From: Arthrobacter sp. efr-133-TYG-118
GTDB lineage: Bacteria; Actinomycetota; Actinomycetes; Actinomycetales; Micrococcaceae
Direction: 5' to 3'
Assembly (NCBI RefSeq): GCF_030209755.1
Contig: NZ_JARVRH010000023.1
Span: forward strand, 33,530-97,529
DNA length: 64,000 nucleotides
A program made the position numbers and the translations under genes. A model generated the notes under the pieces. It saw nothing but the letters and a program-made list of their open reading frames with translations. It did no database searches and had not been told where the DNA came from. Shown here piece after piece: positions 35,739 to 44,398 of the stretch. Each line of letters begins with the position of its first letter. Position 1 is the stretch's first letter.

Positions 35739-37108
35739 CCCAGCCCCTCGCAGACATCGATTCCCTCGGCCGGGTCCATTTCATCGGCATCGGCGGCGTG
35801 GGCATGTCTGCCGTCGCACGCATCATGGTGGCCAGGGGTGTTCCGGTGAGCGGTTCGGACGCCAAGGATCTGCCCGTCATGCAGGACCTCCAGTCCGCCG
35901 GGGCGCGGATCGCCGTTGGCTACGCCGCAGAAAACCTTCGTGACGCGCAGACCGTCGTCGCGGGTTCGGCCATCAGGGCTGACAATCCGGAGCTGGAGGC
36001 GGCCCGGGCAGCCGGCCTTCCGGTGCTCCACCGCTCGGAGGCCCTCGCAGCAACCATGGGCACAGACCGTGTGGTGACCGTGGCCGGCACGCATGGCAAG
36101 TCCACCACCACCTCAATGGTTGCTGTGTTGCTGAAGGAAACGGGACTGGACCCGTCGTTCGCCATCGGCGCGAACGTACCCGCCCTCGGTGTCAACGCGG
36201 CGCACGGCACCTCGGACATCTTCGTTGCCGAAGCCGATGAGTCGGACGGTTCCTTCCTGAACTACCGGCCGCTCATTGCCGTCGTCACGAACGTCGAGGC
36301 AGACCACCTGGACTATTACGGCACGCCTGAGGCTGTCTACGCCTCCTTCGACAGTTTCGCGGCACTGCTGCCCGCCAATGGCGTGCTTTTTGCCTGCGCG
36401 GACGACGACGGCGCCCGGGCCCTCGCTGAACGGACCCGCGCCGCGGGCAATACCCGTGTGCTGAGCTACGGGACGGCGGAGGATGCCGATATCCGCCTGC
36501 ACGATGGGGGGCCCGGCGACGTCCGGGTGTCCATCGACGGACAGGGATACCAGCTTGAGCTCCAAGTACCCGGGCGGCACAACGCCTTGAACGCGGCGGC
36601 TGCGTTCGGCGTCGCAATCGAGCTCGGCGTGGCGCCCCAGGCCGCCGCGGCTGCCCTCGGCCATTTCACCGGCGCATCGCGGCGATTCGAGTTCAAGGGG
36701 CAGGGGAGGGGCGTGCGTGTCTACGACGACTACGCCCACCACCCCACGGAGGTCCGGGCCGCCTTGTCCGCTGCCCGCTCCGTGGCAGGCGGCAACAAGG
36801 TGCATGTGCTCTTCCAGCCGCACCTGTTTTCGCGCACCCGCGAATTCGCGGAGCAGTTTGCGGAGGCGCTTGGCGGGGCGGATACGGCCCTCGTCCTGGA
36901 CATCTACCCTGCCCGCGAGGATCCCATCCCCGGAGTCACGAGCGCCTTGATCACGGGGCGCCTCAAGAGCGGCAGGCTCGTGGCCGGCGGCCAGGAAGCG
37001 CTGGACGCGGTTCTCTCTGCGGCCGGCGAGGGCGACATCGTGCTGACCGTCGGAGCCGGCGACGTGACGGCCTACGGACCCAGGATCGTGGAGCTGTTGG
37101 GTGGCTGA
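35735..37108 (+). CDS. murC: UDP-N-acetylmuramate-L-alanine ligase MurC
   Basis: This 457-residue ligase makes UDP-MurNAc-L-Ala. Landmarks: the Rossmann start FIGIGGVGMSAVARIM, ATP loop VAGTHGKSTTTSMV, VAEADESDGSF, and VYDDYAHHPTEV. In this cluster it sits after murG rather than before murE, as in other actinobacteria. It overlaps ftsQ by eight bases. Confidence 0.96.
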   Translation: MTQPLADIDSLGRVHFIGIGGVGMSAVARIMVARGVPVSGSDAKDLPVMQDLQSAGARIAVGYAAENLRDAQTVVAGSAIRADNPELEAARAAGLPVLHRSEALAATMGTDRVVTVAGTHGKSTTTSMVAVLLKETGLDPSFAIGANVPALGVNAAHGTSDIFVAEADESDGSFLNYRPLIAVVTNVEADHLDYYGTPEAVYASFDSFAALLPANGVLFACADDDGARALAERTRAAGNTRVLSYGTAEDADIRLHDGGPGDVRVSIDGQGYQLELQVPGRHNALNAAAAFGVAIELGVAPQAAAAALGHFTGASRRFEFKGQGRGVRVYDDYAHHPTEVRAALSAARSVAGGNKVHVLFQPHLFSRTREFAEQFAEALGGADTALVLDIYPAREDPIPGVTSALITGRLKSGRLVAGGQEALDAVLSAAGEGDIVLTVGAGDVTAYGPRIVELLGG

Positions 37109-37940
37109 TACCCGGAAGCCCACTTTCAAGCCGAAGGCGGGCACCCGGCCCGGAGTCGTCAGTGCTGAACGTAGCCTCGACGATCCCGTCGGGGGCCCTT
37201 CGGAAGCCGCCAGCGGCAAGGACAGCAATGTGCTGGCCTTTCCGGAGCCCAAGGGACGCAAGCGGAGGCGGACGGTGCTCACGGTGTTGGCCATCGTCGT
37301 CGCCCTGGTCGCCGGAATTATCGTTGCGGCGATCTACTCGCCGGTGTTCGCTGTGCGCACGGTGACGGTTGACGGCACCAAGCTACTCCAAGCGGGGAGC
37401 GTCCAGAAGGCCCTCGAACCGGTGAAGGGAAAACCTCTTCCGCAAATCAACGACGCCGAGATCGCCGCGCTGCTCAAGCCCCTCGTCCAGGTGCGTTCCG
37501 TCAGTACCGAGGCCCGCCCGCCGTCGGAACTTTTGGTCCACGTCGTGGAGCGGGTGCCCGTGGCGCTGGTCAAGAGCGGCGACAACTATTCACTAGTCGA
37601 CGTCGACGGCGTCCAGCTTGGATCAACCGCCGATCCCGCATCGGTTGCGTTGCCCCTCATCGATGGGCTGGGAGCCAACCAGAATCTCTTCAGGGCGATC
37701 ACGGCCGTTCTTGCGACGCTGCCGGCGGATGTCCTGGCGAAGATGGCCAGCGCGTCGGCCTCGTCGCCGGACGCCGTCGAGCTCAAGCTCACGGACGGCA
37801 AGATCGTTGTGTGGGGGAATGCGGACGAGAAGGAGCTGAAGGCACGGGTCCTCGAGGCGTTGCTTAAGGCTCCCGCCAATCCAAAAGTTCCCGTGAATGT
37901 CTACGATGTCAGCGCACCGAGGCACCCGTTTACCAAATAG
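37101..37940 (+). CDS. ftsQ: Cell division protein FtsQ/DivIB
   Basis: This 279-residue bitopic protein has a basic cytoplasmic tail (1-55) with the patch PKGRKRRR, a transmembrane helix (about 57-80), and a POTRA domain beginning VFAVRTVTVDG. The FtsQ beta domain follows. It scaffolds FtsL and the septal synthase. The GTG start lies within the end of murC. After its stop comes a 215-base leader that carries a separate ftsZ promoter. Confidence 0.92.
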   Translation: MADTRKPTFKPKAGTRPGVVSAERSLDDPVGGPSEAASGKDSNVLAFPEPKGRKRRRTVLTVLAIVVALVAGIIVAAIYSPVFAVRTVTVDGTKLLQAGSVQKALEPVKGKPLPQINDAEIAALLKPLVQVRSVSTEARPPSELLVHVVERVPVALVKSGDNYSLVDVDGVQLGSTADPASVALPLIDGLGANQNLFRAITAVLATLPADVLAKMASASASSPDAVELKLTDGKIVVWGNADEKELKARVLEALLKAPANPKVPVNVYDVSAPRHPFTK

Positions 37941-38057
37941 GCCATTCCACGAAGTAACTTCGCCGACGTACGGGGCTATTTTTCGGACTTTCACACGACA
38001 CGCGGAGGCGGTCATTGAATGTCGGATTCATAGCCCATACCGTCACTTAAGAGTTAC

Positions 38058-38086
38058 TTGACATAACTATAACCTTCAACTAGAGG
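38058..38086 (+). promoter_or_regulatory. Candidate ftsZ promoter
   Basis: TTGACA (38058-38063) and TAGAGG (38081-38086) are 17 bases apart. The predicted leader is about 63 bases. The -35 is perfect; the -10 lacks the final T. FtsR (encoded at 1.1-1.8 kb) is a candidate activator by homology only. Confidence 0.55.
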
Positions 38087-38155
38087 GTTAAGGTCCAAGG
38101 ATTCAAGTTGGACTCGATCTGTTTCGCTATAGGACACAAGCAAGGGGCACGAAAC

Positions 38156-39391
38156 GTGGCAGCACCGCAGAATTACTTGGCCGTCATCAAGGTCGTCGGC
38201 ATCGGCGGCGGTGGCGTGAATGCAGTTAACCGAATGATCGAAGTCGGCCTTCGCGGCGTCGAGTTCATCGCCATCAACACCGATGCCCAGGCTCTCCTCA
38301 TGAGCGACGCGGACGTCAAACTTGACGTCGGACGCGAGCTCACTCGCGGTCTGGGAGCCGGCGCCAACCCCGACGTCGGACGCCAGGCCGCCGAGGACCA
38401 CGCCGATGAGATCGAAGAGGTCATCCGCGGAGCCGACATGGTCTTCGTCACCGCAGGCGAAGGCGGCGGCACCGGAACCGGCGGCGCCCCCGTCGTGGCC
38501 CGGATCGCACGCTCGCTCGGCGCCCTGACCATCGGTGTCGTCACCCGACCCTTCACCTTCGAAGGCCGCCGGCGCGCCGGTTCTGCCGAGGCAGGAATCG
38601 ACGCCCTGCGCGACGAAGTCGATACCCTCATCGTCATTCCCAACGACCGCCTCCTGTCCATCAGCGACCGTAACGTCTCCGTCCTGGACGCTTTCCGTTC
38701 CGCTGACCAAGTACTCCTCTCCGGCGTCCAGGGCATCACGGACCTCATTACCACCCCGGGCCTGATCAACCTCGACTTCGCCGACGTCAAGTCGGTCATG
38801 CAGGGTGCAGGCTCCGCTCTTATGGGTATCGGCTCGGCGCGCGGTGAGGACCGCGCCGTCAAGGCCGCAGAGCTCGCCATCGCTTCGCCGCTTCTGGAGG
38901 CGTCGATCGATGGCGCCCACGGCGTCCTGCTCTCCATCCAGGGCGGTTCGGACCTTGGTCTGTTCGAAATCAACGAAGCCGCGAGGCTCGTGCAGGAAGT
39001 GGCCCACCCCGAAGCCAACATCATCTTCGGTGCCGTCATTGACGACGCCCTGGGTGACGAAGCACGCGTCACGGTCATTGCCGCCGGATTTGACGACGTC
39101 AAGGCCACGTCACCGTCGATGAACCAGCAGTCGGTTTCCCAGCAGCCAGGTCAGCACCAGGCCCCTGCGGCCCCGGACCGTCCCGCCGCGCCTTCAGCTG
39201 CGCCGGCCTACTCGGCGCCGCAGCACGTTTCCGCTGGCGTCGGCGCTTCCGGCTTGAGCAACTGGGGCCAGCAGCGCCCTTCGGCTTTGCCGGCTGACTC
39301 CGGCTTCGACGTCGACCTTCCCGCCGTCGTCGAACCGGACCTTTCTGGAAGCCGCACCGACGACCTCGATGTTCCGGACTTCCTGAAGTAG
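38156..39391 (+). CDS. ftsZ: Cell division protein FtsZ
   Basis: This 411-residue tubulin-like GTPase forms the Z-ring. The GTP-binding loop is GGGTGTGGAPVVA, the T7 loop NLDFADVKSVM, and the extreme C-terminal peptide DLDVPDFLK is the binding site for partners such as SepF. The disordered linker spans about 320-395. GTG 38156 is the start (VAAPQNYLAVIKV). AAGGGG is ten bases upstream. Confidence 0.97.
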   Translation: MAAPQNYLAVIKVVGIGGGGVNAVNRMIEVGLRGVEFIAINTDAQALLMSDADVKLDVGRELTRGLGAGANPDVGRQAAEDHADEIEEVIRGADMVFVTAGEGGGTGTGGAPVVARIARSLGALTIGVVTRPFTFEGRRRAGSAEAGIDALRDEVDTLIVIPNDRLLSISDRNVSVLDAFRSADQVLLSGVQGITDLITTPGLINLDFADVKSVMQGAGSALMGIGSARGEDRAVKAAELAIASPLLEASIDGAHGVLLSIQGGSDLGLFEINEAARLVQEVAHPEANIIFGAVIDDALGDEARVTVIAAGFDDVKATSPSMNQQSVSQQPGQHQAPAAPDRPAAPSAAPAYSAPQHVSAGVGASGLSNWGQQRPSALPADSGFDVDLPAVVEPDLSGSRTDDLDVPDFLK

Positions 39392-39429
39392 CCGTTCCGT
39401 TCAGACCCACCCAGGAGAGTTAGCCAGTA

Positions 39430-40125
39430 GTGTTTTGGTGGCAAAAAGAAGTGCGACCCGGAATTTCGGTCGCTTTCTCCGATGACGATGCGGGCAACCT
39501 TGCACTGCACGTCGCGGACAATCCTGACGATGTCATGGCGCGCCGGGCCCGGCTGGAAGCAGCAGCGGGGCTCGGCGAACGGCATTTCCAATACATGAAC
39601 CAGGTCCACGGAAAAGCCGTTGAATTCATCGCCGCGTACGGCGACGGGCCAACGGCTGACGCCATGGTGTCGAGGGGGCAGCCTCTCGCGGTCATGGTGG
39701 CCGACTGTGTCCCCGTCGTGCTGTTGGGCGAAGTGCCGGAAGACATCGATCCGGTCCTTGCGGTGGTCCACGCGGGCCGGCCCGGAGTTGCAGCGGACAT
39801 CGTTTCGGCCACTGTGGCGAACATGCGAAACCGCGGTGCGGCGACCATCAGCGCCTGGGTGGGCCCTTCCATCTGCGGTGAGTGCTACGAAGTTCCCGAA
39901 CAGTTGCGGACGGACGTAGCAGCCGCGGTCCCTGAAACATGGTCCACAACCTCATGGGGCTCGCCCGCTCTGGATCTGCCCGCCGGTGTGCGCGCCCAGC
40001 TGAAAACACTCGACGTCACGGTCGAGTACTCGGGGGAGTGCACACGGGAGACCGCCCGGCTCTACTCTTACAGGCGCAATCAGCACACAGGCCGCTTTGC
40101 AGGTTTGGTGTGGACGCATGAGTGA
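39430..40125 (+). CDS. pgeF: Peptidoglycan editing factor PgeF / multicopper-like purine nucleoside phosphorylase (YfiH)
   Basis: This 231-residue protein of the laccase-domain family has the zinc-binding histidine and cysteines visible in NQVHGKAVEF, VADCVPVVLL, VHAGRPGVAADIV and GPSICGECYEVP. E. coli PgeF edits wall precursors and other homologues act on nucleosides; the role here is undecided. It follows ftsZ, as in many actinobacteria, and its end overlaps yggS by eight bases. Confidence 0.9.
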   Translation: MFWWQKEVRPGISVAFSDDDAGNLALHVADNPDDVMARRARLEAAAGLGERHFQYMNQVHGKAVEFIAAYGDGPTADAMVSRGQPLAVMVADCVPVVLLGEVPEDIDPVLAVVHAGRPGVAADIVSATVANMRNRGAATISAWVGPSICGECYEVPEQLRTDVAAAVPETWSTTSWGSPALDLPAGVRAQLKTLDVTVEYSGECTRETARLYSYRRNQHTGRFAGLVWTHE

Positions 40126-40864
40126 GAATTTCCCAACAGCGGAAAGCGCTGCAGGCGATCCACGGACCGCCGGGCTGCGCGAACGGCTCGCCGCGGTCCG
40201 CCAGCGGATTTCGGCGGCAACCGCGGCGGCGGGGCGAAGCGAAGAGCCCCAACTGATAGTCGTCACCAAATTCCATCCCGCAGCGGATGTCGCCCGGCTG
40301 GCGGCACTTGGCGTGACAGACGTCGGTGAAAACCGCGACCAGGAGGCGGCCGCGAAGTCCGCCGAGCTCGCCGGACTCCCTGTGCGTTGGCACTTCATCG
40401 GTCAACTGCAAAGCAACAAGGCCAAGTCCGTGGCGAAGTACGCGTTTTCCGTGCAATCGATCGACCGTCCGCAACTCGCCGAGGCCCTTGCCAAGGCTGT
40501 AGCGCGGCAACAGTCCGAGTCCGGCAGGCCGGACCTTGACTGCTACATCCAGGTCAGTCTTGAGGACGACGCCGCCCACCGCGGCGGTGCCGCTCCGGCC
40601 GACGTCGAGCGCCTCGCCGAGTCCATCGCTTCCGCCACCGGACTGCGCCTGGCCGGTGTGATGGCTGTCGCGCCGCTCGGCGCGCCGCCCGGGGAAGCAT
40701 TCGAGAAACTCGCCGCCATTTCACAGGATCTGCGAGGACTGCATCCGGATGCCGCGGGGATATCCGCAGGGATGAGCCAGGACCTCGAAGCCGCCGTTCA
40801 ATTTGGTGCGACACACCTGCGAATTGGCTCGGATATTCTCGGTTCGCGTCCGCGGGTGGGGTAG
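40118..40864 (+). CDS. YggS-family pyridoxal-phosphate homeostasis protein
   Basis: This 248-residue TIM-barrel protein binds pyridoxal 5'-phosphate through the lysine in LIVVTKFHPA and helps keep free PLP levels in check. It has no known enzymatic activity. Other marks: VGENRDQEAAAKS, WHFIGQLQSNKAKSV and SAGMSQDLEAAVQFGATHLRIGSDI. The start is ATG 40118. It is conserved between ftsZ and sepF in Gram-positives. Confidence 0.93.
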   Translation: MSENFPTAESAAGDPRTAGLRERLAAVRQRISAATAAAGRSEEPQLIVVTKFHPAADVARLAALGVTDVGENRDQEAAAKSAELAGLPVRWHFIGQLQSNKAKSVAKYAFSVQSIDRPQLAEALAKAVARQQSESGRPDLDCYIQVSLEDDAAHRGGAAPADVERLAESIASATGLRLAGVMAVAPLGAPPGEAFEKLAAISQDLRGLHPDAAGISAGMSQDLEAAVQFGATHLRIGSDILGSRPRVG

Positions 40865-40952
40865 CGTCAAAGTATTGGAAGCGACGGGCCGGGATTTCAG
40901 CGATGTCAAGTCATGGGCGGCCCGCCTACTGCAGACACGATAGGAGTCCAGC

Positions 40953-41483
40953 ATGGCTGGCGCACTGCGCAAGACAATGGTTTATCTTGGGCTCGCCGAT
41001 GGCGATGAACACTACGAGTCTGAGCAGCACGTGCAGCACACGGACGAGGACCGGTCTGTCGACCACAATCGTGAAGAGCGCCGCGCCCCTGCACCTGTAC
41101 GTGAAGTAGTTCGTGAAGTCCCCCCTGTCGCCGAAGAGGAATACCGCGCACCCGTGACACCTATCAAGCGTGCGGCATCTAGCCGCGAAGACGCCTCCGG
41201 ACTGAGGCAGATCACCACCGTCCATCCCCGCTCCTACAATGACGCCAAGGTCATCGGCGAAAGTTTCCGGGACGGTATCCCCGTGATCATGAACGTCACC
41301 GACATGGGCGAGGGAGATGCCAAGCGCCTTGTCGACTTTTCCGCCGGGTTGGTCTTCGGACTCCATGGCAGCATTGAGCGCGTCACCAGCAAGGTTTTCC
41401 TGTTGTCGCCGTCGTACGTCGAAGTTCTTGGCGACGACAAGAAGGTCAGCGAAGCCCAAGCAACGTTCTTCAACCAGAGCTAG
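40953..41483 (+). CDS. sepF: Cell division protein SepF
   Basis: This 176-residue protein has an N-terminal amphipathic membrane helix (MAGALRKTMVYLGL) and a charged linker (about 20-85). The C-terminal SepF domain includes TTVHPRSYNDAKVIGESFRD and VDFSAGLVFGLHGSIERV. It anchors the FtsZ C-terminal peptide to the membrane. AGGAG precedes the ATG. A hairpin lies just after the stop. Confidence 0.95.
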   Translation: MAGALRKTMVYLGLADGDEHYESEQHVQHTDEDRSVDHNREERRAPAPVREVVREVPPVAEEEYRAPVTPIKRAASSREDASGLRQITTVHPRSYNDAKVIGESFRDGIPVIMNVTDMGEGDAKRLVDFSAGLVFGLHGSIERVTSKVFLLSPSYVEVLGDDKKVSEAQATFFNQS

Positions 41484-41492
41484 CACAGTCAT

Positions 41493-41530
41493 CACGGATG
41501 CCAGGCAGAGCGATCTGCCTGGCATCTGTG
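41493..41530 (+). terminator. Hairpin terminator after sepF
   Basis: A 12-bp perfect stem (41497-41508 with 41515-41526) is extended by four more pairs. Transcription of yggT would then need readthrough or its own promoter. Confidence 0.7.
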
Positions 41531-41586
41531 TTGCAATAGAGGGACTGACCGAGAAAAGTGGCGAACTAGGAGATCTGAGCTAACCC

Positions 41587-41874
41587 GTGGGCATAGTTTT
41601 CGGCCTTTTGTACATTGCATTGCTGCTGTTCCTGGTCACCCTCATCATCAGGCTCGTCTTTGATCTGGTGCAGATGTTTGCGCGCCAGTGGCGCCCCCGT
41701 GGCGCTGCCCTGGTGGCCGCGCACGTGGTCTATTCTGTGACTGATCCGCCCTTGAAACGGATCCGCCGGCTGATTCCACCACTGCAGCTTGGTGGGGTGT
41801 CCCTTGACCTGGCATTTCTGATCGTGTTTATTGTCGTCAGCATCGCGATGGGATTCGTCTACACGCTGGCGTAG
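41587..41874 (+). CDS. YggT family membrane protein
   Basis: This 95-residue integral membrane protein has two hydrophobic segments (about 3-27 and 70-92) joined by the conserved RQWRPRGAALVAAHVVYSVT and PPLKRIRRLIPP. Its role is not known, but it is almost always found between sepF and divIVA. The GTG start has AGGAG rather far upstream (about 14 bases). Confidence 0.92.
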   Translation: MGIVFGLLYIALLLFLVTLIIRLVFDLVQMFARQWRPRGAALVAAHVVYSVTDPPLKRIRRLIPPLQLGGVSLDLAFLIVFIVVSIAMGFVYTLA

Positions 41875-41952
41875 CTTTTCCGCAGGCCATTTGCCGTTGA
41901 TCTGTTTTTCTTCGGACAGTGGGCTGCAATCCTCCGACCCAACACGATGGTG

Positions 41953-41980
41953 TTGAATTGGGGGAATCAGATGATATTTA
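41953..41980 (+). promoter_or_regulatory. Candidate divIVA promoter
   Basis: TTGAAT (41953-41958), a 16-base spacer and TATTTA (41975-41980). The leader would be about 55 bases. The -10 lacks a final T. Confidence 0.35.
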
Positions 41981-42041
41981 GGTACCGTAGTTTTGAACGG
42001 CCGGAAGGCCTACTGACTAACTAGACCAACGAGGTGACCAG

Positions 42042-42722
42042 ATGGCTTTGACGCCAGAAGACGTTGTCAACAAGCGCTTTCAGCCGACCAAGTTCCGCGA
42101 AGGCTACGACCAGGACGAGGTCGACGACTTTCTCGACGAAATCGTCGTCGAGCTGAGGCGCTTGAACCAAGAGAACGACGAGCTGCGCAAGAAGCTCGGC
42201 GAAGGCGGAAACCCGGTCCCTGCCAGCGCAGCATCGGCACCCGTGGTCGAGAAGGTGCCCGCTCCGGTGAAGGTCGACAAGGACGCGCAGGCCAAGGCGG
42301 AAGCCGAAGCGAAGGCCGAAGCCGAGAAGAAGAAGGAGCCGGCCGTTGCCGCCGCTCCGGCCCCGGCCGCACCTTCGGCCGGCTCTCCTTCCGCCGAGTC
42401 CGCAGCCGGCCTGCTCGCCATGGCTCAGCAGATGCACGACAAGCACGTGGCCGATGGTGAGCAGCAGAAGGAAAAGATCATTGCCGAGGCACAGATCGAA
42501 GCCTCCAGCCTCGTCAACGACGCGCAGGACAAGTCCCGCAAGATCCTCGGTGCCCTTGAGCAGCAGCGCAGCGTTCTCGAACGCAAGGTGGAGCAGCTCC
42601 GCGGCTTCGAGCGCGACTACCGCTCCCGCCTGAAGGCCTACATCGAAGGCCAGCTGCGTGACCTGGATGCCCGCGGCTCGGTTGCGGCTCCTGAGGTCGG
42701 CGAAGCCGCCGCAGAGGTCTAG
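42042..42722 (+). CDS. divIVA: DivIVA/Wag31 polar growth and septum scaffold
   Basis: This 226-residue protein has the N-terminal DivIVA domain MALTPEDVVNKRFQPTKFR and GYDQDEVDDFLDEIV, an Ala/Glu/Pro/Lys-rich linker (about 60-125), and a C-terminal coiled coil (about 125-215). In actinobacteria this protein marks curved membrane at poles and recruits wall synthesis. A PknA/PknB-type phosphosite cannot be assigned by eye. Confidence 0.95.
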   Translation: MALTPEDVVNKRFQPTKFREGYDQDEVDDFLDEIVVELRRLNQENDELRKKLGEGGNPVPASAASAPVVEKVPAPVKVDKDAQAKAEAEAKAEAEKKKEPAVAAAPAPAAPSAGSPSAESAAGLLAMAQQMHDKHVADGEQQKEKIIAEAQIEASSLVNDAQDKSRKILGALEQQRSVLERKVEQLRGFERDYRSRLKAYIEGQLRDLDARGSVAAPEVGEAAAEV

Positions 42723-42732
42723 CAAGTATTCT

Positions 42733-42771
42733 GAAAGCCGGTGGCTGGGGATTCCTCGGCCGCCGGCTTTC
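42733..42771 (+). terminator. Terminator at the end of the dcw cluster
   Basis: Arms GAAAGCCGG (42733-42741) and CCGGCTTTC (42763-42771) with further GGC/GCC pairing inside. It follows the divIVA stop by ten bases. Confidence 0.7.
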
Positions 42772-42815
42772 GCCTGTTAAGGCGCCAGAAGCCACGGTTA
42801 CCGAATGAAAGTACT

Positions 42816-43418
42816 ATGAGCGACGAACAAACTGACGGCACCACGGAGCCTGTCCGCATCAAAGCCCACACGTGGCGTCCCGCACTGCTTTGGGTCTTTG
42901 CAGGCTTCGCTGTGTTCGCGTACGCCTTCGACCAACTGACCAAACTCTGGGTCACCAGCACTATGGTCGAAGGCGAGCGGATCCCTGTCCTTCCTCCGCT
43001 CCTGCATTGGTACTACATCCGAAACTCGGGCGCTGCGTTCTCCATCGGTGAAAACGTCACCTGGGTCTTCACGATCGTCATGGCGGCCGTTTCAGTGGTG
43101 ATCCTGTTCCAAGTGCGTCGATTGGGGTCGGTCTGGTGGTCGCTAGCACTCGGCCTGCTGCTCGGCGGCGCACTCGGAAACCTCACGGACCGCCTTTTCC
43201 GCGAACCTTCCTTCGCCATGGGCCACGTCGTGGACTTCATCCAGTTGCCCAACTTCGCTATTTTCAACATCGCAGACTCGGCGGTGGTTTCCAGCGTCGT
43301 GATCATCTGCCTGCTGACCTTGCGGGGGATCGGCCTCGACGGCTCCCGCCACCACTCCGCCGGTTCCGAACCGGCCAAGGCCGGCACGCCGGAAGATGAG
43401 GATCCGGGCGATGTCTGA
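42816..43418 (+). CDS. lspA: Lipoprotein signal peptidase
   Basis: This 200-residue membrane aspartyl protease cleaves prolipoproteins after lipidation. Motifs: RNSGAAFSIG, GALGNLTDRL, VVDFIQLP and FNIADSAV, the last two carrying the catalytic aspartates. Four transmembrane helices are expected. Its substrates would include the lipoprotein encoded at 20.3-20.9 kb. The stop overlaps rluD by eight bases. Confidence 0.94.
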   Translation: MSDEQTDGTTEPVRIKAHTWRPALLWVFAGFAVFAYAFDQLTKLWVTSTMVEGERIPVLPPLLHWYYIRNSGAAFSIGENVTWVFTIVMAAVSVVILFQVRRLGSVWWSLALGLLLGGALGNLTDRLFREPSFAMGHVVDFIQLPNFAIFNIADSAVVSSVVIICLLTLRGIGLDGSRHHSAGSEPAKAGTPEDEDPGDV

Positions 43419-44337
43419 GCAATTCGTGGTGCCCGAAGAGCTGGGCGGCGCCAGGGCCGACGCGGGCTTGGCGAAACTGATGGACATCTCCCGCTCGGCC
43501 GCCGCCTTGCTGATCGCCGAAGGCAACGTCACCATCTCCGCGAACCCAGTCGGTAAAGCGGCGAAACTCGTTGCCGGGTCCGTGCTGGAAGTCACCGTTC
43601 CCGAACGCAGGGATCCCTTGGAAGTCGTGGAGGAAGTCGTGGAAGGCCTGAATATCCTGTTGGACGATGATGACTTTGTCGTCATCGACAAGCCTGTAGG
43701 CGTGGCAGCGCACCCGTCACCGGGTTGGGTCGGCCCCACCGTGGTGGGTGGCCTTGCCGGTGCGGGATACCGGATCTCAACGTCCGGCGCGCCTGAACGT
43801 GCCGGCATCGTCCACCGTCTCGACGTCGGAACCTCCGGCGTCATGGTCGTGGCCAAGAGCGAGCAGGCTTACACGGTGCTCAAGCGTGCCTTCAGGGAAC
43901 GCACGGTGGACAAGGTGTACCACGCAGTGGTCCAGGGCCTGCCGGATCCCTTGGAGGGCACCATAGACGCGCCCATCGGGCGCCACCCGGGGCATGATTG
44001 GCGTTTCGCGGTGATCGAGGATGGCCGTCCCTCTGTAACGCACTACGAGGTCCTCGAGGCCTATGGGAAGGCGACCCTCGTGGAAATTCACCTTGAGACA
44101 GGCAGGACACACCAGATCCGGGTTCATTTCTCGGCTCTCAGGCACCCCTGCGCGGGCGATCTGACCTATGGGGCGGACCCGCGTTTGGCTGCCAACCTGG
44201 GACTGACCCGCCAGTGGCTGCACGCGCGGCGGCTTGGCTTCAACCACCCCCGGACCGGCGAATGGGTGGAAGTCACCAGCCAGTATCCGGCGGACCTGCA
44301 GTATGCGCTGGAACTTCTTGAAAGCGGCAACGCGTAG
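43411..44337 (+). CDS. RluA-family 23S rRNA pseudouridine synthase
   Basis: This 308-residue enzyme has an N-terminal S4 RNA-binding domain (about 10-70). The pseudouridine synthase domain holds the catalytic aspartate in GIVHRLDVGTSGVMVVAKS, and the motifs KVYHAVVQG and GRTHQIRVHFSAL. RluD is the most likely type because of the S4 domain and the neighbour lspA, a common pair. ATG 43411 with GAGGATC upstream was preferred over ATG 43396. Confidence 0.9.
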   Translation: MSEQFVVPEELGGARADAGLAKLMDISRSAAALLIAEGNVTISANPVGKAAKLVAGSVLEVTVPERRDPLEVVEEVVEGLNILLDDDDFVVIDKPVGVAAHPSPGWVGPTVVGGLAGAGYRISTSGAPERAGIVHRLDVGTSGVMVVAKSEQAYTVLKRAFRERTVDKVYHAVVQGLPDPLEGTIDAPIGRHPGHDWRFAVIEDGRPSVTHYEVLEAYGKATLVEIHLETGRTHQIRVHFSALRHPCAGDLTYGADPRLAANLGLTRQWLHARRLGFNHPRTGEWVEVTSQYPADLQYALELLESGNA

Positions 44338-44386
44338 CGGGATTCACGCTGCCAGCGCGCCACTCCAACTGCGCGGGCCCTGCCGG

Positions 44387-44392
44387 TAGACT
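44387..44392 (+). promoter_or_regulatory. -10 element TAGACT of dnaE, leaderless spacing
   Basis: TAGACT ends six bases before GTG 44399. Confidence 0.6.
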
Positions 44393-44398
44393 GTCGTG